Source of the DNA: Polytrichum commune
Lineage: Eukaryota; Streptophyta; Polytrichopsida; Polytrichales; Polytrichaceae
Assembly: GCA_950295325.1 (NCBI GenBank)
Contig: OX485803.1
Coordinates: 53,521,554 to 53,585,553 of the forward strand
DNA length: 64,000 bases
Reading direction: 5' to 3'
Positions 13,030-23,870 of the stretch are shown in pieces (within the stretch, counting starts at the first letter, position 1; each line of letters opens with the position of its first letter). A program made the translations under genes and the position numbers. Under the pieces are notes generated by a model, which was not told the origin of the DNA, did no database searches, and saw only the letters and a list, made by a program, of their open reading frames with translations.

Positions 13030-13200
13030 TACAAATGAACCTGTTGAGTTTGAGAAATAAGCTGTTGAACAAACTAGCCGATCATTTTAGAGGAATCTGT
13101 AGAATATTCCTCATACTAATAAAGAAAACCCGAAACATGTCAACTTGTAGTCCCGGTTGGACTCGGAAAGACTAGGACCTTGACCGATTAAGTCATGCCA
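13030..13200 (+). repeat. Dispersed repeat family B, copy 1
   Basis: Shares AATGAACC..GTTGAGTTTGAG, a TTTTAGAGGAATCTGTAGAA block, AATAAAGAAAACCCGAAA and GGTTGGACTCGGAAA with 30710-30895, 31312-31500 and 32700-32900. Here the first ACCGGTT motif has decayed to AGCTGTT. Confidence 0.7.
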
Positions 13201-14169
13201 AGAATCTTCCCTGGACGCTCACCTGACCCTTGTACTGTAATGATGGGAATGGCGACGTGGGATTGCATCACGCCTAGATTCGTCAGAATCAATAATTTTA
13301 AAATCTCATGTCGCTGGGATCTTTGGACCAAGAGTACTTCAAGTCTGATCCAAGAGTGGTGTCATGCGATACTTGCTTATGAGCTGAGGAGGAAAAGCTC
13401 CAAACCTTTGGGTGAGATCCAATCTGGCGAGCACGCGTCCATACCTCTTCGCACATGACGCAACAGGTGAATGGGGAAAATATCCCTGCAGAATCGTTGA
13501 AGAAGATCATGGAGAGGGACGCAGTCTAGGTTTATTGGTACTGAGAAGCGGTCCCCCACGGTCCAATTCTTCATATTGAGCTTTATCGATCGAGGTTAGT
13601 TGATTGTTCATCAGTTTCATTCCAAGAAGCGTGCCTCGTGTGGAAGAAATCTCGTACCAGGGGCACATTACATCGTCACCCTGTTATAATCATCTTTGCA
13701 AGAGAAGTCGTGTGACTCGAATGTGATACATCAACTCTAACCCAGAATCTTTGAGCTTGCATTGCCGTGTTTGAGTTCTTGTTTTCTTTCAGAATACCTC
13801 TGTCGTTGGGGAGATTGTTTTCTGTGAGCGGATCTTATGCATCTCACTCTACGTACTGTAGGTTATGTGCGCGCGTTTCTGACGCCATGGACCTTGCTTT
13901 TCGATGCAGAACGTCCTTCGGATACATCATAAGTGTACTGATCTTCACCAATTAATGTCATCAAGAGTGTGCAAGTGATCATGGAATGGTCGAGAGCCAC
14001 TTATTTGAGTCAACCATCTAGTGGTGATGAAATTTAATGCGGCTTGTTTTCACGAACTTACATGTAATCGATCGGTCAGTGTTTTAGTTTCCTCTGGCTA
14101 GGAGGCGAGGTAGATGAAACAGCTTCATAGATGCTTTCGATAACCAGCTGAAGAAGGACTCTGATAATA

Positions 14170-16619
14170 ATGTCAATTTATCATTCTTTGGAAATGGAGA
14201 CCCGAAGTGATCCACGGCCACACGCAGTGTTGTTTCCATTCCCAGCACTGGGCCATGTTCGGCCCATCATGCAGTTGGGGCAGCTCTTGTCCCATGTCCA
14301 CGGTTTCCGGGTCACCTTGGTCAACACCTCGTACATCCACAAGCGCTTGGGCTACCAAAATCACATGTGAGTTCTGTGTTGCATTCTTTCTTTCTACTTA
14401 GCATTTGGATTCGCAGATTGCTTCGAATGAATATAATTCGACGAAAATCCAAGGACATGGTTGACAGCAATTTAGGTATTTCAAAACACCCAAAGCTTGA
14501 TGCAGTATGAATCAATTGCTACAGATCAATCTCCTTGCAATTGAGAGATCGACTGTGATAGTCATTCTAAAGGCCCTGAAGAGTATGATTTATGGTCAGT
14601 CTGAGGTATAGAAGCCAAGATTCTACTTGTATCTGTATCTTCTGGACATATTTTCCAAGCCTCGGTACTCTGGTCTACTTAGTACTTGGATTCGCAGATT
14701 GCTTCGAAGGAATTTAACTCGAGAAGAATCCAGGTGCATTGTTGACAGCAGTTTAAGTATTTCAAAACAACTAAAGGTTGATGCAGCATGAATCTTTTGC
14801 TACAGAATCTCCTTGCATTCAGAGATCGGATTTGGTAGTCATTCTACAGGCCTCAAGAGTATGACATCAGACGGTCAACCTGAGGCAGAAAAGCCAATAT
14901 TCTACTTGTGTTTGCGTCTTCCCCAGTATTGAAACAAACAAAGATCGATGCAGTATAAAATGGTTAATTGCTACAGAATATCTCTTTGCAATTAAGAAGT
15001 CATCATTTAAAAAGGCCCTCAGAGTCTGATTGGTGTTCAATCTGAGGCAGAAAAGCCGAGATTCCACTTACGTTCGTGCCGTCTTGATATTTTTCCAGTA
15101 CTCTTTTTGGTCCACAATGCAACATACTGGAAGTGATTGAATCAAGTATGCATATCTGTCTATATATATAGTTTTATAATCTCTATACAATGGTGATTGC
15201 AGGGAACCCAGCGACAATGGCCTGCACTTTGTAGACATGCAAGAGGGCTTCCCCGACGAGTTCTACACTTTCACAAGAATCATGGCCCTGTTCGAGGCAT
15301 GTGGAACTTTAGGACCGGTGATCGAAAAGCTAGTGGGCAAACTGACCTTACTCGAGGCTCTGCCTATTACGTGTATCATATCTGATTTTAACATGGTCGA
15401 ACCTCACAAGGCAGCGATCCATCTCGGCCTCCCCACAGTGGCATTTTCCACCCAGAGTGCACTTGCCCTGAGTGCGAAGTACTATTGTCATCGGCTTGTT
15501 GGCGAAGGGCTTTTACCCTTACCCAAGCCAGCTCCAACGACAGACAGAACCTTAGCAAAAGATCGTGTGCGAACCTTGCACCAAATTCCCAGTGCGGAGG
15601 AATCTGCCGCGTTTGCACGAGAAGTGACATGTGTACCTGGAATGTACCCCGTACCCCTCGGAGACTACTTTTCAGCTCTCTTGGTTCATGATCTCTCCAA
15701 TTACTTGTTTCAATTTTTCTCATGTGTGCAGATGGAGAGTTTACGTAACCGAGACTGGATCCTTATGAACACATTTCACGAACTGGAAGCTCCCATCATC
15801 GATGCGTTCCAACAAGACACAGGTATAAATCTGACCACCATCGGTCCCCTCGTTGCCGTCGACATGATCAACCATCCTGAAGGAGGAGCCAATTCTGACA
15901 ACAACAACAACAACAACAACAACTCCTCAGATCTGACTCACACAGGCAGCTTTTGGCCGGTGGAGGAGAGCAAGTGCATGGCATGGCTGGACAAACATAA
16001 CCCTAAATCTGTCATTTATGTCTCCTTCGGTAGTTTGATGCATGTGACCATAGACAAACTCCAGGAATTTGTGCTTGGGCTGGAGGATTCTCAAGCGCCG
16101 TTCCTGCTCGTCCTCCGACCTAATGTGGTCGACGGAGGACGCCAAAATGCGGTCAGTGAAATTCTACCTCCGGGGTTTGAAGAGCGTACCAAATCACGGA
16201 GCTTGATTGTCTCATGGGCTCCTCAGCTCAGAGTTCTCGGTCACCCTGCAACAGCTGGGTTTGTAACCCACTGCGGGTGGAATTCCATGCTTGAGAGCAT
16301 CTATATGGGTATTCCGATGCTGGGATATCCCATCGCTGCCGATCAGCCCATAAACAACAGGTATAATGTGAGTGTGTGGAAGCTAGGGATAGAGTTTGAG
16401 AGGCAGCCTGGTGGGATCCTCGACAGGCACGAGGTGGCGGTTAAGGTGAAGGCTTTGTTGATGGCCAAAGAAGGAGGGTTGACAGCAAGAGCACTTGCTT
16501 GGAAAGAAGTTGCACAGAAAACGGTAAACAAAGGAGGCTCTTCCTACCATAACACAGCTGCATTTGTTGCAGACATGTTCCGAAGAGCTCAAGGAGCTTC
16601 ACTTTCAACTTCCAAGTAG
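14170..16619 (+). CDS. UDP-glycosyltransferase (GT1 family, PSPG box)
   Basis: Transfers a sugar from a UDP-sugar to a small acceptor; cytosolic, acceptor unknown. Two exons, 14170-14366 and 15203-16619 (AT|GTGAGT donor, TTGCAG acceptor), give 537 residues; the second ATG at 14194 is an equally possible start. H29 in [19 protein letters not shown] is the expected catalytic His. The PSPG donor-binding box spans about 404-447, beginning WAPQL, containing HCGWNS and ending AADQ, all key residues present. Glutamine at the last PSPG position is usual for UDP-glucose users. An Asn tract at about 298-306 comes from an (AAC)n run at 15900-15921 in the linker between the two lobes. Length is slightly above the usual 450-500. 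Several partial copies of its 3' end follow. Confidence 0.95.
14398..15110 (+). repeat. Three tandem repeats filling the glycosyltransferase intron
   Basis: Copy 1 is 14398-14677 and copy 2 is 14678-14925; both open with CTTAG..TTGGATTCGCAGATT. Copy 3 (14926-15110) is 5'-truncated and starts at the TTGATGCAGTATGAAT-like block. Shared landmarks include TTGCTACAGA, CTCCTTGCA and GAGGCAGAAAAGCC. The array makes up most of the 836 bp intron. Confidence 0.88.
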
Positions 16620-16819
16620 AGTTGAAGGTAACGCCATTGTTTAGATACATCTCTAGATGAAGGCATTGTCCAATTTCATATGTGTAAGAAGACCATCATC
16701 CAAAAAGGATTTGCTGCCTTCATACCTGCTCCGTTATAGAATTGATTAAACAATTCTGTTGTCACACAATTTTCTCATGGCGATTTCACATTTATTTCAT
16801 GTCTGTATTTGTTGAGCAT

Positions 16820-17320
16820 CTGCTTGAATTGAGGCTGCAAGGAGGGCGGTGGACAGGGGGAGTCTCTTCCTACCATAACACGGCCTTGTTGAGTTCAAGG
16901 AGCTGCACTTTCAACTTGCAATTAAGTTGAGGGTAAAGCCGTCCTCTAGATGAGGGCATTGTCCATCCTCATGTGTGTAAGAAGACCGACATTGGATGTC
17001 AGAAGTCAAAGCAGGATTTGCTGACTTCGTACCTGCTCCGTTGCAGAATTGATTACACAATTCTGTTCTCGCACAAAATTTTCATGGCGATACAGTATCA
17101 CACATGTTTTAAGCTGTTTGTCACACATGTTATCATTGCTATGCTTGTTGATCACTTGTGGAAAGAGGCTGGAAGGAGGGTGATGGACAGAGGATGCTCT
17201 TCCTACCATAACACGACCACATTTGTTAATCTAGACATGAAGGAGCTGGACTTTCACTTTCCAAGTAGTGTTGATGGTAAGGTATGTGATGTTGGCCTTG
17301 TTGTGGGCAATTTCACGCCA
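16820..17320 (+). pseudogene. Decayed tandem copies of the glycosyltransferase 3' end
   Basis: The end of the last exon, with its 3' flank, recurs at shifts of about 325 and 333 bp. The block CTCTTCCTACCATAACAC lies at 16539 (real gene), 16864 and 17197. Copy 3 still reads in frame as WKEAGRRVMDRGCSSYHNT, against [19 protein letters not shown] in the gene. Copy 2 has small insertions that break the frame. Flank landmarks (CCTGCTCCGTT, CAATTCTGTT, CATGGCGAT) are also repeated. None contains the PSPG box, so they cannot be functional enzymes. Confidence 0.88.
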
Positions 17321-17324
17321 TAGC

Positions 17325-17652
17325 TATTGTTGGCAGTTGCATTGGCCAGGGAGTCGTCTCATCCGGTTAGCACTTGCGAATCATGAAGATCCGGTTGTCA
17401 TTTCAAGTTTCAGAATTGGAGTGGAGATGTAAAAGTTAGACAAGTCTAAAGTGAAGATTTTTCTCTTTAAATGATCAAATTTGAAGCCCTCCCAAATATG
17501 TTACTGTTGAACCTAGAATGGTGCGTGCAAGTCCAATGTCATCTTCAAACATGTGTTTTGATGTCCCTTCTAAGCTATAAGCCTGGTCATATACCACTCG
17601 TATATAAGTGTCCAAGTAAGAAGAGTGACCACATAAGCCCCACATTTTAGAT
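17325..17652 (-). repeat. Dispersed repeat family A, copy 7 (inverted)
   Basis: Read on the minus strand it gives AATGTGGGGCTTATGTGGTC, TTACTTGGACACTTATATAC, GAGTGGTATATGACCAGGCT and CTTGAAATGACAACCGG, matching copy 5. It lies between the third glycosyltransferase 3' copy and a further fragment of that flank (17758-17840), so it probably inserted into the tandem array. Confidence 0.78.
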
Positions 17653-17757
17653 ACAACTCTACACAAAGGCATTTTTCCATCCCCAATTGTGGAATAGCCA
17701 GGTTAGGTGTCCTAGCTTGTGGTACGCCATGCCCTCATTTCATCCAAAATCCAAAAC

Positions 17758-17840
17758 GGATTTGCTGCCTTCATGCCTTATCAAATGCAGAGTTGATTAA
17801 ATACCAAGGCTCTGTTTTCAAATATTTCATGGCGATAGCA
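17758..17840 (+). repeat. Fourth fragment of the glycosyltransferase 3' flank
   Basis: GGATTTGCTGCCTTCATGCC, GAGTTGATTAAATACCAA and TTTCATGGCGAT match the sequence just after the glycosyltransferase stop (16707-16790) and its second copy. Confidence 0.7.
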
Positions 17841-17884
17841 TAAAGTAGATTGGTGTTAATCCAACATAACAATGATTTGGAGTC

Positions 17885-18200
17885 CTGTAGTTGAGAGGTA
17901 TGTGGTTAGGCGTGGTTTTAAAACGACACCAAAGAGTTAAATTGATTGGACTACTGCCCAGATTGTCCAATCATTTAGGCTACCCAAATTGTGCTCACCA
18001 TTTTAGGCTCAATAGTGAACAAGATTAGGGGAACCTGCATGACCACTTAATGGGCATGCAAATCTTCACTTGGACAATGACTAAGATATTCGTATGAACT
18101 CCGAAAATTATAATGCAAATGCCTACAGGCATGATTGTATTTGCTCATTGTCTCGCACTATTGTGTGTTACATATCCTCTAGAAGTGGCTGCAGAGAGAA
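17885..18200 (+). repeat. Dispersed repeat family A, copy 8
   Basis: Belongs to the same subfamily as 1340-1690. It shares GAGAGGTATGTGGTTAGGCG, GACAATGACTAAGATATTCG, GAACTCCGAAAATTATAATG and CACTATTGTGTGTTACAT. Confidence 0.72.
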
Positions 18201-19196
18201 CAGTATCTGAATAACACAACTGTATCTTAGGTAGAGAGATACTGAGGCATTAACAGTGACAAAGACCAGAAGTAAGCAATCAACCCAAAATTTCCAATCG
18301 CACATGCACAAATGCAATTGATAAAGCTAAATTTTCTGCACCTGCGAAGACTATGTTAGGATGATAAGGATATCTCCAAGTAACACATGCTTCATCCTCA
18401 TCTGCTTGAAAAGCTCAACAATAGATACTTCACAATTCTCTCTTTTACAGAATGCACAAAAGTGGTTGCGTTGTCCATGCTTGCTCTCTTCCTGGACTGG
18501 GAAAAAACCGAGACTATTTTTAGCGCATTTTCACAGCAATAACAGAAACAGACATAGTGAAGTGAGGCTGATGTAGATGTTTCAAATACATCTCGGTGCA
18601 AAAAGAAACATTGCATATATGCACAAAAAGAAGTAAGTCATACAGAATGTGAGACAAGGATGTGAGCCAAGATGATCATAGCCATTTATCCAGTGAACAG
18701 TCTCGAATGTTTTGAGTTCACTGCACATAATTGACGGTTTTCCCGTCATACATGTCTCTCTCTGCCTCCATCAATTCTACCTAGAAATCTAAGAATGAAG
18801 AAATAATTTGAAAATTCATCACAAAGTGTGTTTTGGAATCCCACAGCTCACCTGAACTCTCAGAAGCTGCTCACGGAGCAACTGATGCGAGCCGGATAAC
18901 CCACTTACCTCTCTGCAAGGATTGCTTCCCTTTTGTCATATCCATCACACTAACCAATATGTACAGTCAACCAACTGCATGAAATAATGTCAAAAAGGAA
19001 AAACCTTCTACAACAATGCCCACTTTTAGTGGAAAAGCATGCCAACCCTAAACTAAACGCTCTTGACTCTACAGCTGCCTCGTGTTTCCATCCCCCACTT
19101 TTGCAGGGAAAGGCTTCTCCTCATATTTTTTGAGCATTTGGTTTTTGAGAAAATACTCCCTGGAATACATTTCCACACCTACATGATGATGATACC
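18200..19196. other. Spacer downstream of the DOMON/b561 gene
   Basis: No coding signal recognised. As the gene to the right is on the minus strand and ends at 19197, the first few hundred bases here should be its 3' UTR. Confidence 0.5.
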
Positions 19197-22100
19197 TTAA
19201 ACATGATCAAATTTGTATTCCTCAGGTTGACCTGCACGGTTAACGCCGTTGGGGTGATCGAGCCTCTTTGGGGACACTTGACGCCTTCGGAACCATACAA
19301 TCCACGTGATGATCTCCATTACAAGGGAGATGGCAGCCAAGATCGCGATCACGATAATGTATATTTTCTTCCATTTCCTGTCTGGCTGCAACAGATGGAT
19401 GCCTTCGAAAATGTTGACGATAATGATAATGATTGTTGCGAAACCAATCGTGTGGTGGAACACGTTCCAGTAAATTCGGACTTTTGCATCTTTCTTGGGT
19501 CGTAAAAATCCCGACAAAACCTGGACATGGCATGCATTGTCAGTCAGGTGATGTTCTTGTACAATTTTCTTCCTTGGAGAGTTGACCACGTTTTTCAGAT
19601 TCTGGTTTATTGAATTACTGCAAGGTAATACCACATACTATAAGGCAAACATGAAACAAAAAGGGACACGAATGGTTTTATCCTATTATGTATTAGATAT
19701 GTACGCAAGGAGCCCTACTATAGTCTGTAGGATGGCAACACATGTATGATATCGAGCGTAACGATTCCTGTGTCGTGGGGATTGTTCACTAAGGTCTATG
19801 TTCCTAATGCTCATATTCAATGAAGACACCACACGTCATCGAGATATGAGATGGTGAACGCTATGAACTAGGCAATGAATGCAAGGAGCCATGCCAAGGT
19901 TGTAATCGATGCCAACCTACAAAGTCACATGAACAATGAGGCAGTTTCTAGATGCTTACTCCAATGGATGGCAAGGCCAAAGGTGTCCATTACCGAACAT
20001 AGTGGTCAATCCATAGCAAAGTCATCAACTACAGGTGATAATGTGTCATCTCGTATCAATCAGGAATAGACACATCAACAAATACGCTCAGCTTGACCAT
20101 TCTGGACTCTCTGTGACTGGACTCCCCAGGACATACACTGCTCTACACTCGCATCCACTGATAATCTTTTACATGTACACCCACTGACAAACTTTGACCC
20201 AGTCGCGATTATCAACAGCAAACATCTGGCTAATTTTTTTGGATTTACACTTCGTGATTACTTAAGGATAAGAGATTCTGGCCACAAATGAAACACTGAT
20301 CCCTACTTAAGCAATTGTGATTTGATTGTGGACTTTCGAAACTGGGAGTGAGTGGAAGGAACAAACGAGTGTACCTGAAGAGTGGCCAACGTAAAGATTG
20401 CGACACCAAGGTTCCGATGCCTGTACTGGATTGGATTAGCGTACTTTTGGAGCTGCATCCCCATCGCCCATCCGACAACACCCAAGATGTAGCCAGTGAG
20501 TTGGAAAGTGACGTGGATATACAACCAGAGAGGGTCGGCAAAGGCGAAAGGGCGCAGATAGCGAGCAGCCATGACTCCGATCGGTAGCAGGATGCCCCAT
20601 GACACCGCATTGATGATTCCATGTCTCTGGAGACACAAGTTTACACCCAACAGGTTCACGTTACTTCATTGCAACCTAAGAACTCATCACACAGCCTGTC
20701 ACTTTCTGGTTCCCACCTCTTGATCAAATTCGATCAACTTTCTGGAGAGGTGATCCCATGGGTTGGAAGAATGCATCAATTTTGCCATGTGTCATTCCTA
20801 CATCGGTTAAAACCCGCTTGAGTTCACGTGGAAACTCCACTCCACTGCGGTAGCACGAGCCTCAGGTCCAGAAGGAACTATTTAGGAATTTCACCAAGAT
20901 TTGCACCACCAGATATCCAAGAGCCGAGACAGGGCGAGTCGAAGATTTTCCTAAACCTCACAAACATCTCATCACACTCTGATTCCCGCCTCTTGATCAA
21001 ATTCGAATAACTTTAGATACGGCTACACAAGTGAGACACACACTACTTATTATGCGTTGGGGGGAACGTATCAAACATTATAGTAAGCCTTCAAAAAAAA
21101 TCTTATTTGCCCCCTTCATATGTTGTCATGTGTTTTTCCTACATTGGTTGAGACCACTTGAATCCTGCGTGGAGATCAATCCAGCACTACACTCTTTCGT
21201 CTCTTAAGTGTGGGCCTTGTTATTTCGAACTAATTTTGTAACAATCATTTTCTATCCACATATTCTTTTGGAAGCTAATCACTCTTTACAACCAGTTTCA
21301 ATTTCCAATGCTCGAATGGCGCATACCCCACCCACATTAACGAAGTACCCACACACTGAAGAGAAGAAAGAGTTAAGTGAAGATGAAACACAGCACTAGT
21401 AGGTTGAGGTCCAGAAGGAATTGAAATGTTTTGTAATTTTAACAACAGCGATATCCCTATGATAGGGAATATACTCACATTCTTGAGACTCTGGTGGGGC
21501 AAGGCGAAAGCTGTCGCAATACCCGAGGACATGTCGATTGTGGAGAAGCCTTGTAGATTATCATTCGAGATTGGGTGGGGAGCGAGCGTGGAGTTCGAAT
21601 TCACCGAGGGGCCTCGATTCCACACATGGTTGAGTGAGGTCGCCTTGCCAGCTCCCAGAGCCAGAGTTCCAAAGATGGTCATCGTGGTTCCACTCAACAC
21701 CGCCGAGATGTCTGTGTAATTCAAGCTCACTGGACCAGGCACTAAATTCGCTTGACCGATGAATACAGCTTGTGTCACATTGTACTCTTTTACTACAACC
21801 CCGCTGCTGTTCGAGAACGCAGCTAGAGCTTGCGTCCCGGGCATGTAGATCCCCGTTGGGTTGATTCCCCATGCTACCCAACCGGCTGTGTCTTGCAAAT
21901 CCTCTGCGAAATCCATCAACGAACCACCCCGTGTCAGTTCAAAGCGCTGACTAGTTTCCACGTCATCTTTTAACAGGTTCCATGAAATCCGGTAATGACA
22001 TGTGGCACTTTTGGCAAGAATAAATTAATCGATTAACGCCTAGTCTGACCTGCAGGTATACCTAGTTCAACGCCGAGAAAGTCTTGCTTTCAAGGTCAGT

Positions 22101-22428
22101 CATCTTTTAGGTTGAACTTCATCAACCAGAGCGTGACTGAAGAGCATGACAGAGAGGATCGATCGGAAATATGTGAGTGAGTAGCGAACAATAAGCTATG
22201 TTGTTGGAAATTCGTACCTGTGAATGCGAAGTTAATGGTGTTGGTAGCATTGATGAGAGTCCAGGCAAAAGAGGCCCCCAAAGATCGGAGCTCCTGGCAC
22301 TGCACAAAAGTCTTGCCTGAGACAGTGTTAGTGCAAGCGGCGTTGGCGAGCGATGGCGAGTTTCCCAAACATAACAGAGCAAGGATTGCTAGCACGATCC
22401 ACGCCCACGACCCCCGTGTAGGCGCCAT
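19197..22428 (-). CDS. Cytochrome b561 and DOMON domain-containing protein
   Basis: Predicted transmembrane electron carrier that passes electrons (usually from ascorbate) across the plasma membrane to apoplastic acceptors. Four exons, 22428-22218, 21966-21479, 20626-20375 and 19520-19197, total 1275 nt (424 residues). Residues 1-30 form a signal peptide (hydrophobic WIVLAILALLCLG, then ANA). Next come the cysteine-bearing CTNTVSGKTFVQCQEL and a DOMON domain with GWVAWGINPTGIYMPGTQAL. The b561 core starts near 234. Expected haem-ligand histidines are H235 (RHGIINAVSWG), H271 (LYIHVTFQLTG), H303 (YRHRNLG) and H339/H340 (FHHTIGF). Five or so membrane helices end in a basic tail. The intron 1 acceptor (AAAAG at 21967) has a weak pyrimidine tract but is the only one that keeps frame; the other junctions are strong. 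Confidence 0.93.
20670..21210. repeat. Tandem duplication in intron 2 of the DOMON/b561 gene
   Basis: Two copies, about 20670-20890 and 20955-21210, share CTCATCACAC, the block CTCTTGATCAAATTCGA, a CATGTGT-TTCCTACAT-GGTT block and a CGTGGA block in the same order. A further short match (AGGTCCAGAAGGAA) occurs at 20864 and 21409. Confidence 0.72.
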
Positions 22429-23870
22429 GGTTTTACAGCCTCTCCGCCTGCCTTGTCTGTCCCCCAAGGCTTCTGGATTACTTCGCAGGAAAATCTGAAC
22501 ATTCAAGCCACAACCTCTTATTCAACCCACCTCTTAGCTCCACACTCCAATTTCTCCCTCCTCTCATCCGCAACAACAAAACATGGACACCCCTCCACTC
22601 TTCTCAACTCGTGCAAGACCAAGAGGTTTTGAGTCCCAAGCTCCCCCAAACCTTATTTTTTTACGGAACAGGCCACAAACGCGCCGAGACCTTCAATGGG
22701 TGACATCACGCAAAACAAAACAAATTGGAACTACAGGAATCTGAATTATAGTCAAGAATTACTAGTGCAACAGACTAATTTAGTGGACACTTTCAAGGTT
22801 TATAGGGTGAGGAAGACAACAAAACCCAGAATGAGAAAGGAGCTGGACCAAGAACCAAATCCGATATCTCTAGCACAAACGTCGTTTCGTCAAACCATGC
22901 CAACAATTTAAACTGGAACAGTAGACTCTGAACTATAACCAAATTTTCTACTGTAACAGACTGATTCTTGTAAACCCCTCCAAAGCGTATAGGGTGAGGA
23001 AGACACCTAGAGACCACAACAACCCAGAATGAGAACGGAGCAAGATTGAGAAGAGCGAAGCAGCAGCGCTCATAAACAAACAAACAAACAAAGCGAAAAA
23101 AAATGAAGTTTCTTCACAACGATCGGAGTTGTTGAAGCCAAGTCACAGTGAGAGATTCTTCACCTACACTTGCTACAACGTCACAAATCAAACACACACA
23201 ACCTCCGCCTGCAAATCCCACGCGCAACAGAAACAGAACTCTAAACCACCTCTCCTCTCAGGACGTCAAAAACTAACCAGCGGTGGTGCTCGGTTGAGCT
23301 GCTCATCTACTGAGCAATTCCGCCACAGGTGCACCCGAGGCCGACAACCGTGGGTTCACTAATTTAGTCCAAACCTCGGATGGGTTAAGTTTACTGCTTC
23401 AAAACACAAACAGTGCTAATTCAAGTCGCCATTCTTGTTGCAACGGTTTTGAGGTCCAGGACTCATACTGGGGGGGGACCAATGTGTAGGTCCTAATTCC
23501 TGTAGTCGCTAACAATCCCGGTAAGAGTCCCGGCGATTGAGAGCGGGAGACGAGAGGAACGAAGGTGGGGCAGCCATATACTTATGATCCACACGCTTAG
23601 CACACGGTAAGCCCCCCTGACGCCACGCCACGAAGTCAAAGCAAGGTAGGACTCCAGGAAAGCTCCCCGACGATCCTCCCGGAAGACAGCCTGCAAGAGC
23701 GTGCCGACTTGGGGCCAGCGAGGCTCCCGCTGCTGTGCAAATAATGCGCAAAGTCGCACTTTTAGCACCCAAAAAGCTCAGTTTTTCCCTCCCGTTGGGG
23801 CACCGCAGCTCGATCGCGACAGCGCTTACTAAGTACCTTTCCTTTTTTATCATGCATCATCCTGGCTTGG
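22429..23870. other. Upstream region of the DOMON/b561 gene
   Basis: Should hold the promoter and leader. It includes the tandem pair at 22721-23060. 23490-23850 is GC-richer with open frames on the minus strand (up to 114 codons) that I do not recognise. No RNA gene could be supported. Confidence 0.5.
22721..23060. repeat. Tandem duplication upstream of the DOMON/b561 gene
   Basis: Two copies with a shift of about 189 bp: 22721-22908 and 22909-23060. Shared blocks are CTGAATTATAG/CTGAACTATA, CAACAGACTAATT/TAACAGACTGATT, TATAGGGTGAGGAAGAC and CCCAGAATGAGAA. Confidence 0.85.

Larger units (their letters stand above)
8454..14169. other. Repeat-rich spacer without a recognised gene
   Basis: 8454-8700 should contain the GOS12 promoter and leader. 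8700-9365 has a more GC-rich composition and overlapping open frames on both strands (longest 9365-9006 minus, 119 codons), none recognisable. 9515-11695 is mostly family A copies plus a family D repeat. 11700-13000 is AT-rich with no clear feature. 13030-13200 is a family B repeat. 13200-14169 has open stretches of up to 87 codons that match nothing I know; it precedes the glycosyltransferase and probably holds its promoter. Confidence 0.55.

Noticed and set aside
16973-17323. Second functional glycosyltransferase
   Set aside because: Only the last 30 or so codons are present. No PSPG box or catalytic His exists, and it is a tandem copy of the gene's own 3' end.
23285-23350. Possible tRNA or small structured RNA
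   Set aside because: A GCTCAG..GAGC-like arm pattern is present on the minus strand, but no acceptor stem, anticodon stem or proper B box could be fitted.
23493-23853. Minus-strand frames of 91 and 114 codons as genes
   Set aside because: Two overlapping frames of similar openness in a GC-richer patch, no recognised motif and no ATG or splice context that links them to a neighbour.
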